Assembly (NCBI GenBank): GCA_022241605.1
Contig: JAKOMQ010000005.1
Coordinates: 91,857 to 155,856, forward strand
Origin: Aquimonas sp.
Lineage (GTDB): Bacteria; Pseudomonadota; Gammaproteobacteria; Xanthomonadales; Xanthomonadaceae
Length of the DNA: 64,000 nucleotides
Direction: 5' to 3'
Position numbers and translations under genes: made by a program. This document shows positions 51,984 through 61,910 of this stretch, piece after piece (positions within the stretch are counted from its first letter, which is position 1; each line of letters starts with the position of its first letter). Below the pieces are notes generated by a model, which saw only the letters and a list, made by a program, of their open reading frames with translations, was not told where the DNA came from and searched no databases.

Positions 51984-52556
51984 ATGCCGCCCATGCTCGA
52001 TGCCGACTACGGGTTCGCCACGCCGCTGGACGCCGCCACCCTGGCGCGCGCCCAGCGCGGCGACCGTGAGGGCCTGGAGGCGATCTACCGGACTTATGCA
52101 CGAGCCGCCTATGCGCTCTGCCTACGCATGCTGGGACGCAGCGCGGCCGCCGAAGACGCCACCCACGACGCCTTCGTGCGGGCCTTCGAGCGCCTGCGCA
52201 GCTATCGTGGCGAGGCGCCGTTCGGTGCCTGGCTGAAGCGGCTGGTGGCCAATACCGTGATCGACCGCATCCGCAGCGAACGCCGCTGGGACGGCGATGC
52301 CGATGCGCTGGACGGCCTCGACAGCACCGGCACCGAGCCACAGCTGGCGGAAGCCATCGGCCTGCTGGCCCGGCTCAACCCGCTGGCCCGCAGCGTGGTC
52401 TGGCTGCACAGCATGGAAGGCTTCTCCCACGCCGAGATCGCGGCGCGCTTCGGCCACAGCGAGAGCTGGTCGAAATCCCTGCTGGCGCGCAGCCTGCAGC
52501 GCCTGCGACAGCTTGATGAGGCATCCGATTCGCGCCGACCAGAGGCATCCGCATGA
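51984..52556 (+). CDS. ECF sigma factor
   Basis: 190 residues from the ATG at 51984, with AAGG seven bases before it; ATG 51978 is too close to that site and 51993 is also possible. Region 2: YRTYARAAYALCLRMLGRSA then AAEDATHDAFVRAFERLRSY, with the acidic AEDATHD intact. Region 4: LNPLARSVVWLHSMEGFSHA then EIAARFGHSESWSKSLLARS. It begins an operon with the anti-sigma-like gene (ATGA overlap) and two exported proteins. The module looks like an envelope-stress circuit. Confidence 0.88.
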   Translation: MPPMLDADYGFATPLDAATLARAQRGDREGLEAIYRTYARAAYALCLRMLGRSAAAEDATHDAFVRAFERLRSYRGEAPFGAWLKRLVANTVIDRIRSERRWDGDADALDGLDSTGTEPQLAEAIGLLARLNPLARSVVWLHSMEGFSHAEIAARFGHSESWSKSLLARSLQRLRQLDEASDSRRPEASA

Positions 52557-52999
52557 ACGCTCTTCCCCCTTCGCTCCGGTCAGATACGGAGGCATGGCTG
52601 CACGCCCAGCTGCGTGGCCTGCCGCCGTTGCCAGCGCCACCCGAAGCACTGTGGCTGCGGGTGGACCGCAGTATGGCGCGGCGGCGGAACGCCCGCCGCG
52701 CGGCGGCATGCCTGGGGCTCGCTGCAGTCCTTGCAATGGCAGCCGTACTGCCCGGCCTGTGGCAGTCAGCGCCATCCTCCGGGCCGCCAGCACTGTCCCA
52801 AGCGGAGCCGACCGCCGCTGAGCAGTTGGTGCTCGCCGCACTGCACCGCGAACTCAGATACATCGACCGCCGGCTCGAGGCCGCCTACCTTGGCGGCGAC
52901 GAGCACGAGCAGATCGCCCGGCTCTGGCAGCTCCGCCAGAGCATCGAACAACGCATCGAGGATCCCAGCCATGCCCGGCCCCAACTCATCCATCTATAG
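52553..52999 (+). CDS. Single-pass membrane protein, probable anti-sigma factor
   Basis: 148 residues, overlapping the sigma factor by four bases. An N-terminal cytosolic part of about 45 residues (DTEAWLHAQLRGLPPLPAPPE then VDRSMARRRNARRA), one membrane helix at about 49-66 (AAACLGLAAVLAMAAVLPGL), and a periplasmic helical tail (ELRYIDRRLEAAYLGGDEHE). No zinc-binding HxxxCxxC. The layout and position are those of an anti-sigma factor, but sequence alone does not identify it. The next gene starts inside its end. Confidence 0.65.
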   Translation: MNALPPSLRSDTEAWLHAQLRGLPPLPAPPEALWLRVDRSMARRRNARRAAACLGLAAVLAMAAVLPGLWQSAPSSGPPALSQAEPTAAEQLVLAALHRELRYIDRRLEAAYLGGDEHEQIARLWQLRQSIEQRIEDPSHARPQLIHL

Positions 53000-53858
53000 C
53001 CTCCGCAGCAGCCAGATGCTCGCCGTGCTCTGCACGGCGCTGCTTTGGCTCGCGCTGCCAGCGCTCGCTGCGGACGATCAACTCGACGCGGCAGTCCTGA
53101 GACTGATCGAGCAGGACCGGCTCGAACAACTGGAGGGTTCGGCCTTGGTGATCGAGCGCTCGCAACGCACCCGATTCGAGCTGGGTGCGGTAGTCGACCC
53201 GGCGCCAGAGGACAGCGGCCCGCCGCGGGTACAGGCGCTCTCACCCGGCGGTGCAGGCCAGCGCATGGGCCTTCTAGCGGGCGATCGACTGCGCTCGGCC
53301 AACGGCCAGAGTCTGCTCCCTGCCGGCGCTGCCAAGGCCTTGCCGGATATTCTGGAAGCCAGCGCCGGTTATCTTGAGCTGGGGGTGCAGCGCGGCGAGG
53401 AAATGCTCACCCTGACCGGCAGCGCCGACGCGATCGAGATTCCCGCCTATCGCCTGCAGGTAGAGCCCACCGACCCTGCTGCCGCTGGGCAGGGCTGCGG
53501 TCGAATCGCGCTGGAACTGCGCCCCCCGCTCAGCCAGGACCTGCATCCACTGATCGTTGTCGAGGTCGACGGGCGCCTCGCCGGTCCACTGGATGCCCAG
53601 GTGTTGCGGGTCAGCGCGGGGCGCAGGCAAATCAAGGTGGCGGAGGCGATCAACGGTCACCGCTTCACCGGCTATCAAAACCTGCAGCGCTCGCGCCTGC
53701 GCTTTGCCGAACGCTACAAGACTCTCACGCTGGATGTGGCACCCAACACCACTTACCGGCTGGCGGCGCGGCTGGACCGAGAGCGCATCGAACCAGTGCG
53801 GGACCAGGCCTACTGGGAGCCGGTGATCTGGCGTAGCGTCGAGCAATCCTGCCGATGA
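52971..53858 (+). CDS. Exported PDZ-domain protein
   Basis: 295 residues from the ATG at 52971 (GAGG nine bases upstream), overlapping the anti-sigma-like gene by 29 bases. A signal peptide or anchor is MLAVLCTALLWLALPALAAD. A PDZ-like domain covers about residues 75-150: VQALSPGGAGQRMGLLAGDR, then LRSANGQSLLPAGAAKAL. The C-terminal 130 residues form a second domain ending RYKTLTLDVAPNTTYRLAAR and YWEPVIWRSVEQSC, which is repeated in the next gene. No protease residues are present. It may present a periplasmic signal to the anti-sigma factor. Confidence 0.7.
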   Translation: MPGPNSSIYSLRSSQMLAVLCTALLWLALPALAADDQLDAAVLRLIEQDRLEQLEGSALVIERSQRTRFELGAVVDPAPEDSGPPRVQALSPGGAGQRMGLLAGDRLRSANGQSLLPAGAAKALPDILEASAGYLELGVQRGEEMLTLTGSADAIEIPAYRLQVEPTDPAAAGQGCGRIALELRPPLSQDLHPLIVVEVDGRLAGPLDAQVLRVSAGRRQIKVAEAINGHRFTGYQNLQRSRLRFAERYKTLTLDVAPNTTYRLAARLDRERIEPVRDQAYWEPVIWRSVEQSCR

Positions 53859-53878
53859 GTCTCAACAAGGAGCACAAC

Positions 53879-54316
53879 ATGCATCACAGAACCCTCAGGC
53901 TGGCGCTTGCCGGGCTCGCGCTTTGCCTCGGCGCCAGCGCTCAGGCAAGCACCTGCGGGCGCATCAGCACCTTCGACATTGCGCCGCGCACCGAGAACCT
54001 GTTCGCAGCCGTGCTGATCGCGGTCAACGGTAACTTGCCAGGCCCAACCACTGCGGACCAGTGGCGGCTGCCCCCGGGTCGCCACACGCTGACCGTGGCC
54101 GAGGCCATCGATGCAAACCGGTTTTTGGCCTCGCAGAACCGCGAGCGCGACGGTCGCCGCACGCGCGACCGCTACAAGACCCTTGTCGTTGAGGTCGAGC
54201 CCGGAATCACCTACCGGTTGGCCGCTCGCTTGATTCCCGAGGGCCGCAGCCTGGTGCGCCGCAACGCCCACTGGGAACCGGTGATCTGGAAGCAGAGCCC
54301 CGAGCCCTGCGGCTGA
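53879..54316 (+). CDS. Small exported protein paralogous to the C-terminal domain of its neighbour
   Basis: 145 residues from the ATG at 53879, with AAGGAG upstream; an earlier ATG at 53855 overlaps the previous stop. Signal peptide LALAGLALCLGASAQA. The mature protein is essentially the second domain of the PDZ protein alone: TVAEAIDANRF against KVAEAINGHRF, RYKTLVVEVEPGITYRLAAR against RYKTLTLDVAPNTTYRLAAR, and HWEPVIWKQSPEPC against YWEPVIWRSVEQSC. Two cysteines could form a disulfide. The function is unknown. Confidence 0.7.
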   Translation: MHHRTLRLALAGLALCLGASAQASTCGRISTFDIAPRTENLFAAVLIAVNGNLPGPTTADQWRLPPGRHTLTVAEAIDANRFLASQNRERDGRRTRDRYKTLVVEVEPGITYRLAARLIPEGRSLVRRNAHWEPVIWKQSPEPCG

Positions 54317-54329
54317 GGCCGCGCCCCGA

Positions 54330-55913
<1,584 letters not shown>

Positions 55914-55956
55914 TTGATCTTCCGAGGTGTTGCAGCTGTCATCGAGTCCAGACTTG

Positions 55957-56066
55957 TCCCCTCTCCCCTGGTGGGAGAGGGGCCGGGGGAGAGGGGGGGA
56001 ACGCTTGTGGCAAGCCTCGTCCCCCTCTCCCCAACCCCTCCCCCACCAGGGGGGAGGGGCTCTCCT
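55957..56066. repeat. CT/GA-rich inverted repeat between prfB and lysS
   Basis: CCCCTCTCCCCTGGTGGGAG then AGGGGCCGGGGGAGAGG on the left, and GTCCCCCTCTCCCCAACCCC then CCCACCAGGGGGGAGGGG on the right. The two halves are inverted relative to each other and each contains smaller palindromes. Elements of this CCCTCTCCC type are scattered in many proteobacterial genomes between genes. Confidence 0.7.
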
Positions 56067-56148
56067 GCCGTAGATTTCAATTCGGCCAGGATCAAATGCT
56101 GTCGATTGCTCTCATGTGGCGATCCCACAGGCTTCGAAGCACCGGCAC

Positions 56149-57277
56149 TCACACGGCGTCGGAACGCTTCGAGCCGGCCTCTAGGCCGGACTTCAAACTG
56201 GCCTCGACGAACTCGTCGAGATCACCGTCCAGCACCTTCTGGGTGTCAGAACGCTCGATGCCGGTGCGCAGATCCTTGATGCGGCTTTGGTCCAGCACGT
56301 AGTTGCGGATCTGGCTGCCCCAGCCGATATCGGACTTGGTGGCCTCGACCGCATCGCGTTCCACGTTGCGCTTCTGGATTTCCAGCTCATAGAGCTTGGC
56401 CGCCAGCATCTGCATGGCCATGTCCCTGTTCTGATGCTGGCTGCGACCGTTCTGGCAGGCCACCACGATGCCGCTGGGCACATGCGTGATTCGCACCGCC
56501 GATTCGGTCTTGTTGACGTGCTGGCCACCGGCGCCGGATGAGCGATACACGTCCGTCTTCAGGTCAGCCGGGTTGATCTCGATATCGATCTTGTCGTCGA
56601 CTTCCGGGCTGACGAACAGCGAGGTAAAGCTGGTGTGGCGGCGGTTGTCGGAGTCGAACGGGGACTTGCGCACCAGGCGGTGCACGCCGGTTTCGGTTTT
56701 GAGCCAGCCGTAGGCGAAATCACCCTCGACGCGGAAGGTCGCGGATTTGATGCCGGCGACCTCGCCGCCGCTGACCTCCATCAACTCGGTCTTCCAGCCG
56801 CGCGACTCGGCCCAGCGCAGGTACATGCGCAGCAGCATCTCCGCCCAGTCCTGCGCCTCGGTGCCGCCGGCGCCGGCCTGGATGTCGACGAACGCATTGG
56901 CCGCGTCCATCTTGCCGGAGAACATGCGCTGGAACTCCAGCTTCTCGACTGCCGCAGCATGCTTGGCCAGGTCGGCAACCACCGAATTGAAGGTGTCCTC
57001 GTCGCTTTCCATTTCGGCCAGATCGAGGAACTCGCCGGCATCGGCAAGCGCCTGCTGCAGCTCGCGAATGCCGATGACGACCTTCTCCAGCTGCGCGCGC
57101 TCGCGGCCAAGCTGCTGGGCGCTTTCAGGCTTGTTCCAGACGTCCGGGCTTTCCAGCTCGCGTGTGACTTCTTCGAGGCGTTCGACCTTGCGGTCGTAGT
57201 CAAAGAAACCCCCGGAGCAGCGACAGCCGCTCGGCAAGGTCAGTGATCTGATTGCGGACGGGATTGACTTCAAACAT
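56149..57277 (-). CDS. prfB: Peptide chain release factor 2 (programmed +1 frameshift)
   Basis: The start is the ATG at 57277 ([20 protein letters not shown]). The reading frame meets TGA at codon 26 (57200-57202), and the rest of the protein is in the +1 frame, so about 375 residues result. Across the shift it reads [19 protein letters not shown]2 reads UGA and UAA. The recognition loop SPF is present ([18 protein letters not shown]), and the catalytic GGQ motif is in [20 protein letters not shown]. The frameshift autoregulates RF2: low RF2 means slow reading of the UGA and more shifting. Followed by lysS. Confidence 0.95.
57199..57214 (-). promoter_or_regulatory. prfB programmed +1 frameshift site
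   Basis: On the minus strand the site is CGGGGGTTTCTTTGAC. An internal Shine-Dalgarno-like GGGGG lies just before the slippery CTT followed by TGA C. This is the E. coli arrangement (AGGGGGTATCTTTGAC) with two base changes. Confidence 0.93.
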
Positions 57278-57454
57278 GGGGCACCTGGACTGCTGCACGG
57301 GCAAAAGACCTCGAAGTATAGCGGAGCAGCAGCCGCAGGCCCCGCAGCCCCGTCCAGAGGCTCGACGTCAGTGCTCCGAAGGGCTTGACGGCCATCTACT
57401 ACACGCGTGCTGCGAAATCACACTTGCCGGCATAAAGACTGCGGTGAGCAGGAC

Positions 57455-57690
57455 CCCATCAGCAAAGCCGGGAGTGTGGTCATGCAGGCCCTCTGGGATC
57501 GTGGTGAGGCCACTGCGGAAGACATCATCGCCACGGTGGTCACCGGCCACGGCCGACACAACGCCGGCGCACGCAACCTGATCAACAGGGTGTTGAACAA
57601 GGGTGTGATCGAGGCGCGCCGCACCCTGCCTGCGCGGCCGGCCGGGCTGCACCCGCTTCGCGCAAAGGCTTGGCGCGGTCAACTGCTAGG
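57455..57690 (+). pseudogene. BlaI/MecI-type regulator remnant
   Basis: The frame contains PISKAGSVVMQALWDRGEAT then AEDIIATV and ARNLINRVLNKGVIEARR. This matches the N-terminal winged helix of BlaI/MecI/CopY repressors (pattern PISEAESVVMEALWxxxPxT ... VKTLLNRLxKKGxI). It breaks down after about 75 residues; the dimerisation part is missing and no M56 sensor peptidase is adjacent. It runs in frame into the GGDEF-EAL gene that follows. Either a decayed regulator or, less likely, a DNA-binding N-terminus of that protein. Confidence 0.55.
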
Positions 57691-57730
57691 ATGCTCGGCA
57701 GATTTCAGCCTTGCCGCCCCCCCTTTCCTC

Positions 57731-60010
57731 TTGAACCGCAGCGCTCCAGACGACCTCGAATCCACGGCCGATGAGGTCAGGCGGCTGCGCGCGGAGCTGG
57801 CTCGCGAACAGACTCTCATCAGCCTGGCGGCGAGTCTTGCCTACCGCCTGGTCGGCGCCACTGCCCTCGATCAGGTGCTGGCCGAGGTCATGCAAGCACT
57901 CGGGCGCGCCTGCGAGGTCGACCGCGTCTACATGTTTGAGCTCAGACCGCCGCGCGCGGACGGGCGCGTGCTGGCGGATCAGCGTCTCGAGTGGGTCGCA
58001 CCCGGCATCGAGCCGCAGATCGACAATCCGGAACTGGAGGGCCTCGATGCCGGCGCAGCGTTTCCGCGGGTGCTGGCAAGCATCACAGAGGATCGAACCT
58101 TCAAGAAGCACTCGGAGGAGTTCGATGCCAGCGAACGCGCAGTGCTGGAGCCACAGGGCATCCAGTCGCTGCTGATCGTTCCGATCATGCTGGACACGCA
58201 TCTGTGGGGCTTCGTTGGATTCGACTCGGTGCGCGAACGCCGTGAGTTCATGCTCGCAGAGGAGAGCGTGCTCAAGCTGATCGCTGCCAGCATGGGGGCG
58301 GCGATCGAGCGCCGCCGATCCGAGGCCGACCTGCGGCGCGCCGTCAGCGTGTTCGAGAGCACGCGAGACTCGATTGCTGTCGCCGATCTGGAAGGACGGA
58401 TCATCAGCACGAACCCCGCGCTGCTGCGCTGTAGCGGCTACAGCCGGGAGGAGCTGCTTGGGCGGCATTGGATCGACGTGTTCGCTGACGATACGCAGCG
58501 CGAACGCCTGCTGACGGAGATCGAGTCCAGCCTGCGCAGCCTGGGTTACTGGAACGGAGAGTGCACCAGCCACCGTCGGGACAGCAGCAGCTATCCGCAG
58601 TGGCTGAGCATCAATGCCGTACGCGACGGCAGCGGAGAGGCCCGCCAGTTCGTGCTGGTAGGCACCGACATCAGCCCGCTCAAAGCCTCCGAAGCACGGC
58701 TGGACTATCTCGCCCATCACGACATGCTGACCGGGCTTCCGAATCGTCGTCTCGCGCAATCCGAGCTGGAACGGCAGCTGGTGGCGGAAGCCAAGCCTTT
58801 CGCCGTGCTGTTCATCGACCTGGATCGATTCAAGGGCGTCAATGACAGCCTCGGTCACAGCGTCGGCGACGCCATGCTGATCGAAGCCGCCCGCAGGCTG
58901 CGCGCCCGCTTGAGGGGTGAAGACATGCTTGCGCGACTCGGTGGCGACGAGTTTTTGGTGGTGCTGCGTGGGGTAGGCGATGCACGGGAAGCACTATCGG
59001 TCGCGCAAGGCCTGTGCGCGCGGCTGCGCGAGCCCTACCTGTTGGGCGAACGCAAGCTGTTCGCCAGCGCCAGCATCGGGCTCAGCCTGTACCCGGTACA
59101 CGGCAGCAGCGTCGAGCTACTGATGCAGCGCGCCGATCTGGCCATGTACCGGGCCAAACACGAGGGCCGTGACCGTGTGTCCGTTTTCAGCGAGGAGCTG
59201 GGCGAGGCCGCACGCCGCGCCCTGGAGCTCGAGGCCCTCCTGCGGCGTGCCCTCGAACAGGGCGAGCTCACGCTTCACTACCAGCCACGCATCTGCCTGC
59301 GCTCGGGACGCATCGTGGGCGCTGAAGCCCTTCTGCGCGTAGCGGGTCCGGACGGCGCGCATCTGCCCACGGCGGAGTTGGTCGAACTCGCCGAAGCCGT
59401 CGGCCTGATCGTGCCGATCGGGCGCTGGGTGCTGGAGCAGGCCTGCCTCCAAATGGCACTCTGGCGGATGAAGGGGCTGCCTTCCGTGCAGGTCTCGGTC
59501 AACGTGTCGGCCCAGCAGTTCTATGCGGGCGACCTCATCGAAATCGTGGATGCCGCACTCGCTCGCCACGGCTTGCCCGCCGCGATGCTCGAGCTGGAGC
59601 TGACCGAGTCCGTGCTGATGCAGGATCCGGACGCAGCCAGTCGGGCACTCGAGGACATTGGAGCCCGGGGCATTGGGCGCGCACTGGACGATTTCGGCAG
59701 CGGCTATTCCAGCCTCTCCTACCTTTTGCGCTTCCCGGTAGACCGGCTGAAGGTGGATCGAGTGTTTGTCGCCTCGGTCCCGGCGGACGCACGCGCGGCG
59801 GCGATTGTCGCCACCACCGCGGAGCTGGCGCGGCGTCTGGGCATCAGCATGGTCGCCGAAGGCGTGGAAACCGGCGCGCAGCTTGAATTCCTGCGCGCAG
59901 AGGGCGTGCCGGAAGCCCAGGGCTGGCTGTTCAGTCGGGCCGTGGATGCCGACGCCTTCGCCGCATTGCTCGCACGCCAAGCGGGTGGAGATGTCTATCC
60001 GGGCGCCTGA
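57731..60010 (+). CDS. GAF-PAS-GGDEF-EAL cyclic-di-GMP protein
   Basis: About 759 residues if it starts at the TTG at 57731; the frame is open further upstream through a BlaI-like remnant, so the start is uncertain. A GAF domain at about 35-185, PAS at about 200-315 (STNPALLRCSGYSREELLGR), GGDEF at about 325-480 and EAL at about 500-750. The cyclase motif GGDEF is intact, and an RxxD inhibitory site (RGED) lies five residues before it. The phosphodiesterase motifs EALLRV and DDFGSGYSSL are intact. It may therefore make and break c-di-GMP. No membrane helices, so the input is cytosolic. Confidence 0.88.
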   Translation: MNRSAPDDLESTADEVRRLRAELAREQTLISLAASLAYRLVGATALDQVLAEVMQALGRACEVDRVYMFELRPPRADGRVLADQRLEWVAPGIEPQIDNPELEGLDAGAAFPRVLASITEDRTFKKHSEEFDASERAVLEPQGIQSLLIVPIMLDTHLWGFVGFDSVRERREFMLAEESVLKLIAASMGAAIERRRSEADLRRAVSVFESTRDSIAVADLEGRIISTNPALLRCSGYSREELLGRHWIDVFADDTQRERLLTEIESSLRSLGYWNGECTSHRRDSSSYPQWLSINAVRDGSGEARQFVLVGTDISPLKASEARLDYLAHHDMLTGLPNRRLAQSELERQLVAEAKPFAVLFIDLDRFKGVNDSLGHSVGDAMLIEAARRLRARLRGEDMLARLGGDEFLVVLRGVGDAREALSVAQGLCARLREPYLLGERKLFASASIGLSLYPVHGSSVELLMQRADLAMYRAKHEGRDRVSVFSEELGEAARRALELEALLRRALEQGELTLHYQPRICLRSGRIVGAEALLRVAGPDGAHLPTAELVELAEAVGLIVPIGRWVLEQACLQMALWRMKGLPSVQVSVNVSAQQFYAGDLIEIVDAALARHGLPAAMLELELTESVLMQDPDAASRALEDIGARGIGRALDDFGSGYSSLSYLLRFPVDRLKVDRVFVASVPADARAAAIVATTAELARRLGISMVAEGVETGAQLEFLRAEGVPEAQGWLFSRAVDADAFAALLARQAGGDVYPGA

Positions 60011-60054
60011 AGCGAACCGCATCGGCTGGCAGCTGCAGGCGCCTTGCGAGGCCT

Positions 60055-60540
60055 TCAGCTCTCGGCCGGTTCCACGCCGCCGGCGCCACGCACCTGCCCG
60101 CGTTCGATTTCTTCTGCGGACGCCTCGCGCACCTCCACCACCTCGATGTCGAAGCGCAGCGCCTTGCCGGCCATGGGGTGGTTCAGATCGACATCGACTA
60201 CGCTCAGGCCGATCTTCTGGATGCTGATCGGGCGAGGCCCCTGCTGGGTCTGCATCATCACGGTCTGGCCGACGCGCAGCGGCATACCCTTGAAATGCTT
60301 CTTCGGAACGCGCTGGGTAAGCTCCGGGCGACGCGGCCCATAGCCTTCCTCCGGCGACACCTCGGCCTCGAAGCGCTCGCCTGCTTCGCGTCCGGACAGG
60401 GCTTTCTCGACGCCGGCGATCAAGCCGCCGCGGCCGAACAGCACCGCCAGTGGATCGCTGCCGCGCGAGGACTCGACTTCATGGCCGGCTTCGGACACGG
60501 TGTAGTGGAAGCGGACGACTCGGTTTTCTTCGATCTTCAT
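60055..60540 (-). CDS. FKBP-type peptidyl-prolyl isomerase, SlyD-like
   Basis: 161 residues. MKIEENRVVRFHYTVSEAGH opens the FKBP domain, with DPLAVLFGRGGLIAGVEKAL and EEGYGPRRPELTQRVPK next. An inserted IF (chaperone) domain follows, and the SlyD signature VDLNHPMAGKALRFDIEVVE closes it. The histidine- and cysteine-rich metal-binding tail of E. coli SlyD is absent; here the tail is short and acidic (REASAEEIERGQVRGAGG). It catalyses proline isomerisation and helps folding in the cytosol. Divergent from the NlpC/P60 lipoprotein. Confidence 0.92.
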   Translation of the reverse strand: MKIEENRVVRFHYTVSEAGHEVESSRGSDPLAVLFGRGGLIAGVEKALSGREAGERFEAEVSPEEGYGPRRPELTQRVPKKHFKGMPLRVGQTVMMQTQQGPRPISIQKIGLSVVDVDLNHPMAGKALRFDIEVVEVREASAEEIERGQVRGAGGVEPAES

Positions 60541-60553
60541 GGGAGGTGGCTTG

Positions 60554-61117
60554 GTGGGTCGGTCAGGGGAAACACGACAGGATAGCCGGCTCGGCCGGCG
60601 CCGTCACGGTGGGGCGCTCGGCCTCGCGATGCTGCTCACGCTGGGGCTGGCGGCGTGTTCGAGTCCGCCGCGGCGAGAGGCGTTGCCCTCAGCGCCAGCG
60701 CAAGCGCAAGCGCCATCCGATCGCGCGGGCGGGGTCGTGGGACACGCCGCCCATGACGTGTTGTTCCTTGCGATCTCACTGGTCGGCACGCCCTACCGCT
60801 ACGGCGGCAATACGCCGCACGGCGGCTTCGACTGCAGCGGGCTGATCGGCTACGTGTTCCGCGAGGCCGCGCGGCTGCAGCTGCCGCGCACCACTCGAGA
60901 GCTGCACGCCATGTCGGCGGCCGCCGTGCGCCGCGAGCGGCTGGCGTCCGGCGATCTGGTGTTCTTCGGCCAGCGCGGCCGGGTCGACCATGCGGGAATC
61001 TACGTCGGCGAGGGTCGCTTCGTGCATGCACCAAGCAGCGGCGGCACCGTGCGCCTTGATGCGCTCGATGGCCACTACTGGCGCGACCGTTTCGTCGCCG
61101 CCAAGCGGGTGCTGTAG
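60554..61117 (+). CDS. NlpC/P60 family lipoprotein hydrolase
   Basis: 187 residues from a GTG at 60554 with GGGAGG seven bases upstream; an ATG at 60539 overlaps the start of the FKBP gene and has no such site. The lipobox LAAC gives acylated Cys35. The NlpC/P60 domain holds Cys94 in GGFDCSGLIGYVF, His in VDHAGIYVGEGRFVHAPSSG, and a third polar residue in HAPSSGGTVRL. A cell-wall endopeptidase acting on peptidoglycan stems, of the Spr/MepS type, anchored in the outer membrane. It ends 26 bases before convergent dcd. Confidence 0.9.
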   Translation: MGRSGETRQDSRLGRRRHGGALGLAMLLTLGLAACSSPPRREALPSAPAQAQAPSDRAGGVVGHAAHDVLFLAISLVGTPYRYGGNTPHGGFDCSGLIGYVFREAARLQLPRTTRELHAMSAAAVRRERLASGDLVFFGQRGRVDHAGIYVGEGRFVHAPSSGGTVRLDALDGHYWRDRFVAAKRVL

Positions 61118-61143
61118 CCGGAGCGCTACGCCACCTGCGCAGA

Positions 61144-61710
61144 TCAGGTGCGCGGCAGAGTCACCCCGGTCTGGCCCTGATACTTGCCGCCGCGATCGCG
61201 GTAGCTGGTCTCGCAGACTTCGTCGGACTGGTAGAACAGCATCTGCGCCACCCCCTCGCCCGCGTAGATGCGCGCGGGCAGCGGGGTGGTGTTGCTGAAC
61301 TCAAGGGTGACATGACCCTCCCACTCCGGCTCCAGCGGCGTCACGTTGACGATGATGCCGCAGCGCGCGTAAGTGCTCTTGCCGAGGCATACCACCAGCA
61401 CGTCGCGCGGGACCCGGAAATATTCCACGGTGCGCGCAAGCGCAAACGAGTTGGGCGGGATGATGCAGGCGTCCGCCTTGACGTCGACAAAGCTCTTTGG
61501 ATCGAAGTGCTTGGGGTCGACGATGGTGCTGTTGATGTTGGTGAAAACTTTGAATTCGTCTGAGCAACGCACGTCATAGCCGTAGCTGGAGGTGCCATAG
61601 CTGACGATGCGTTCGCCTGCGGCATTCTGCTTGACCTGCCCCGGCTCGAACGGAGTGATCATGCCCTGCGCGGCCATGCGGCGAATCCAGCGGTCTGACT
61701 TGATGCTCAT
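61144..61710 (-). CDS. dcd: dCTP deaminase
   Basis: 188 residues (193 in E. coli). It converts dCTP to dUTP to supply d[43 protein letters not shown], then [17 protein letters not shown] [20 protein letters not shown] and [20 protein letters not shown] carry the active-site Ser, Arg and Glu, and [17 protein letters not shown] closes the trimer interface. The length fits the monofunctional enzyme rather than the bifunctional dCTP deaminase/dUTPase. Confidence 0.96.
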   Translation of the reverse strand: MSIKSDRWIRRMAAQGMITPFEPGQVKQNAAGERIVSYGTSSYGYDVRCSDEFKVFTNINSTIVDPKHFDPKSFVDVKADACIIPPNSFALARTVEYFRVPRDVLVVCLGKSTYARCGIIVNVTPLEPEWEGHVTLEFSNTTPLPARIYAGEGVAQMLFYQSDEVCETSYRDRGGKYQGQTGVTLPRT

Positions 61711-61910
61711 GCCTGCTCCGGTCGGTCCGGGCGGCGTCCGCGCCCGTGGGTTCGACCCGCGAGTTTAGCGGACACGGCAGACCTCAAGCCGAACAGCGAT
61801 CGATCAGCCCTGTAGGCGAACATCCCAGCCCCCCCTGTCCACAAGCGCAATGGTGTCTCGCATCCCGGGCTGGCAGACTCACTGGCTTTCCAGACTCAAG
61901 AAGGCTCACC

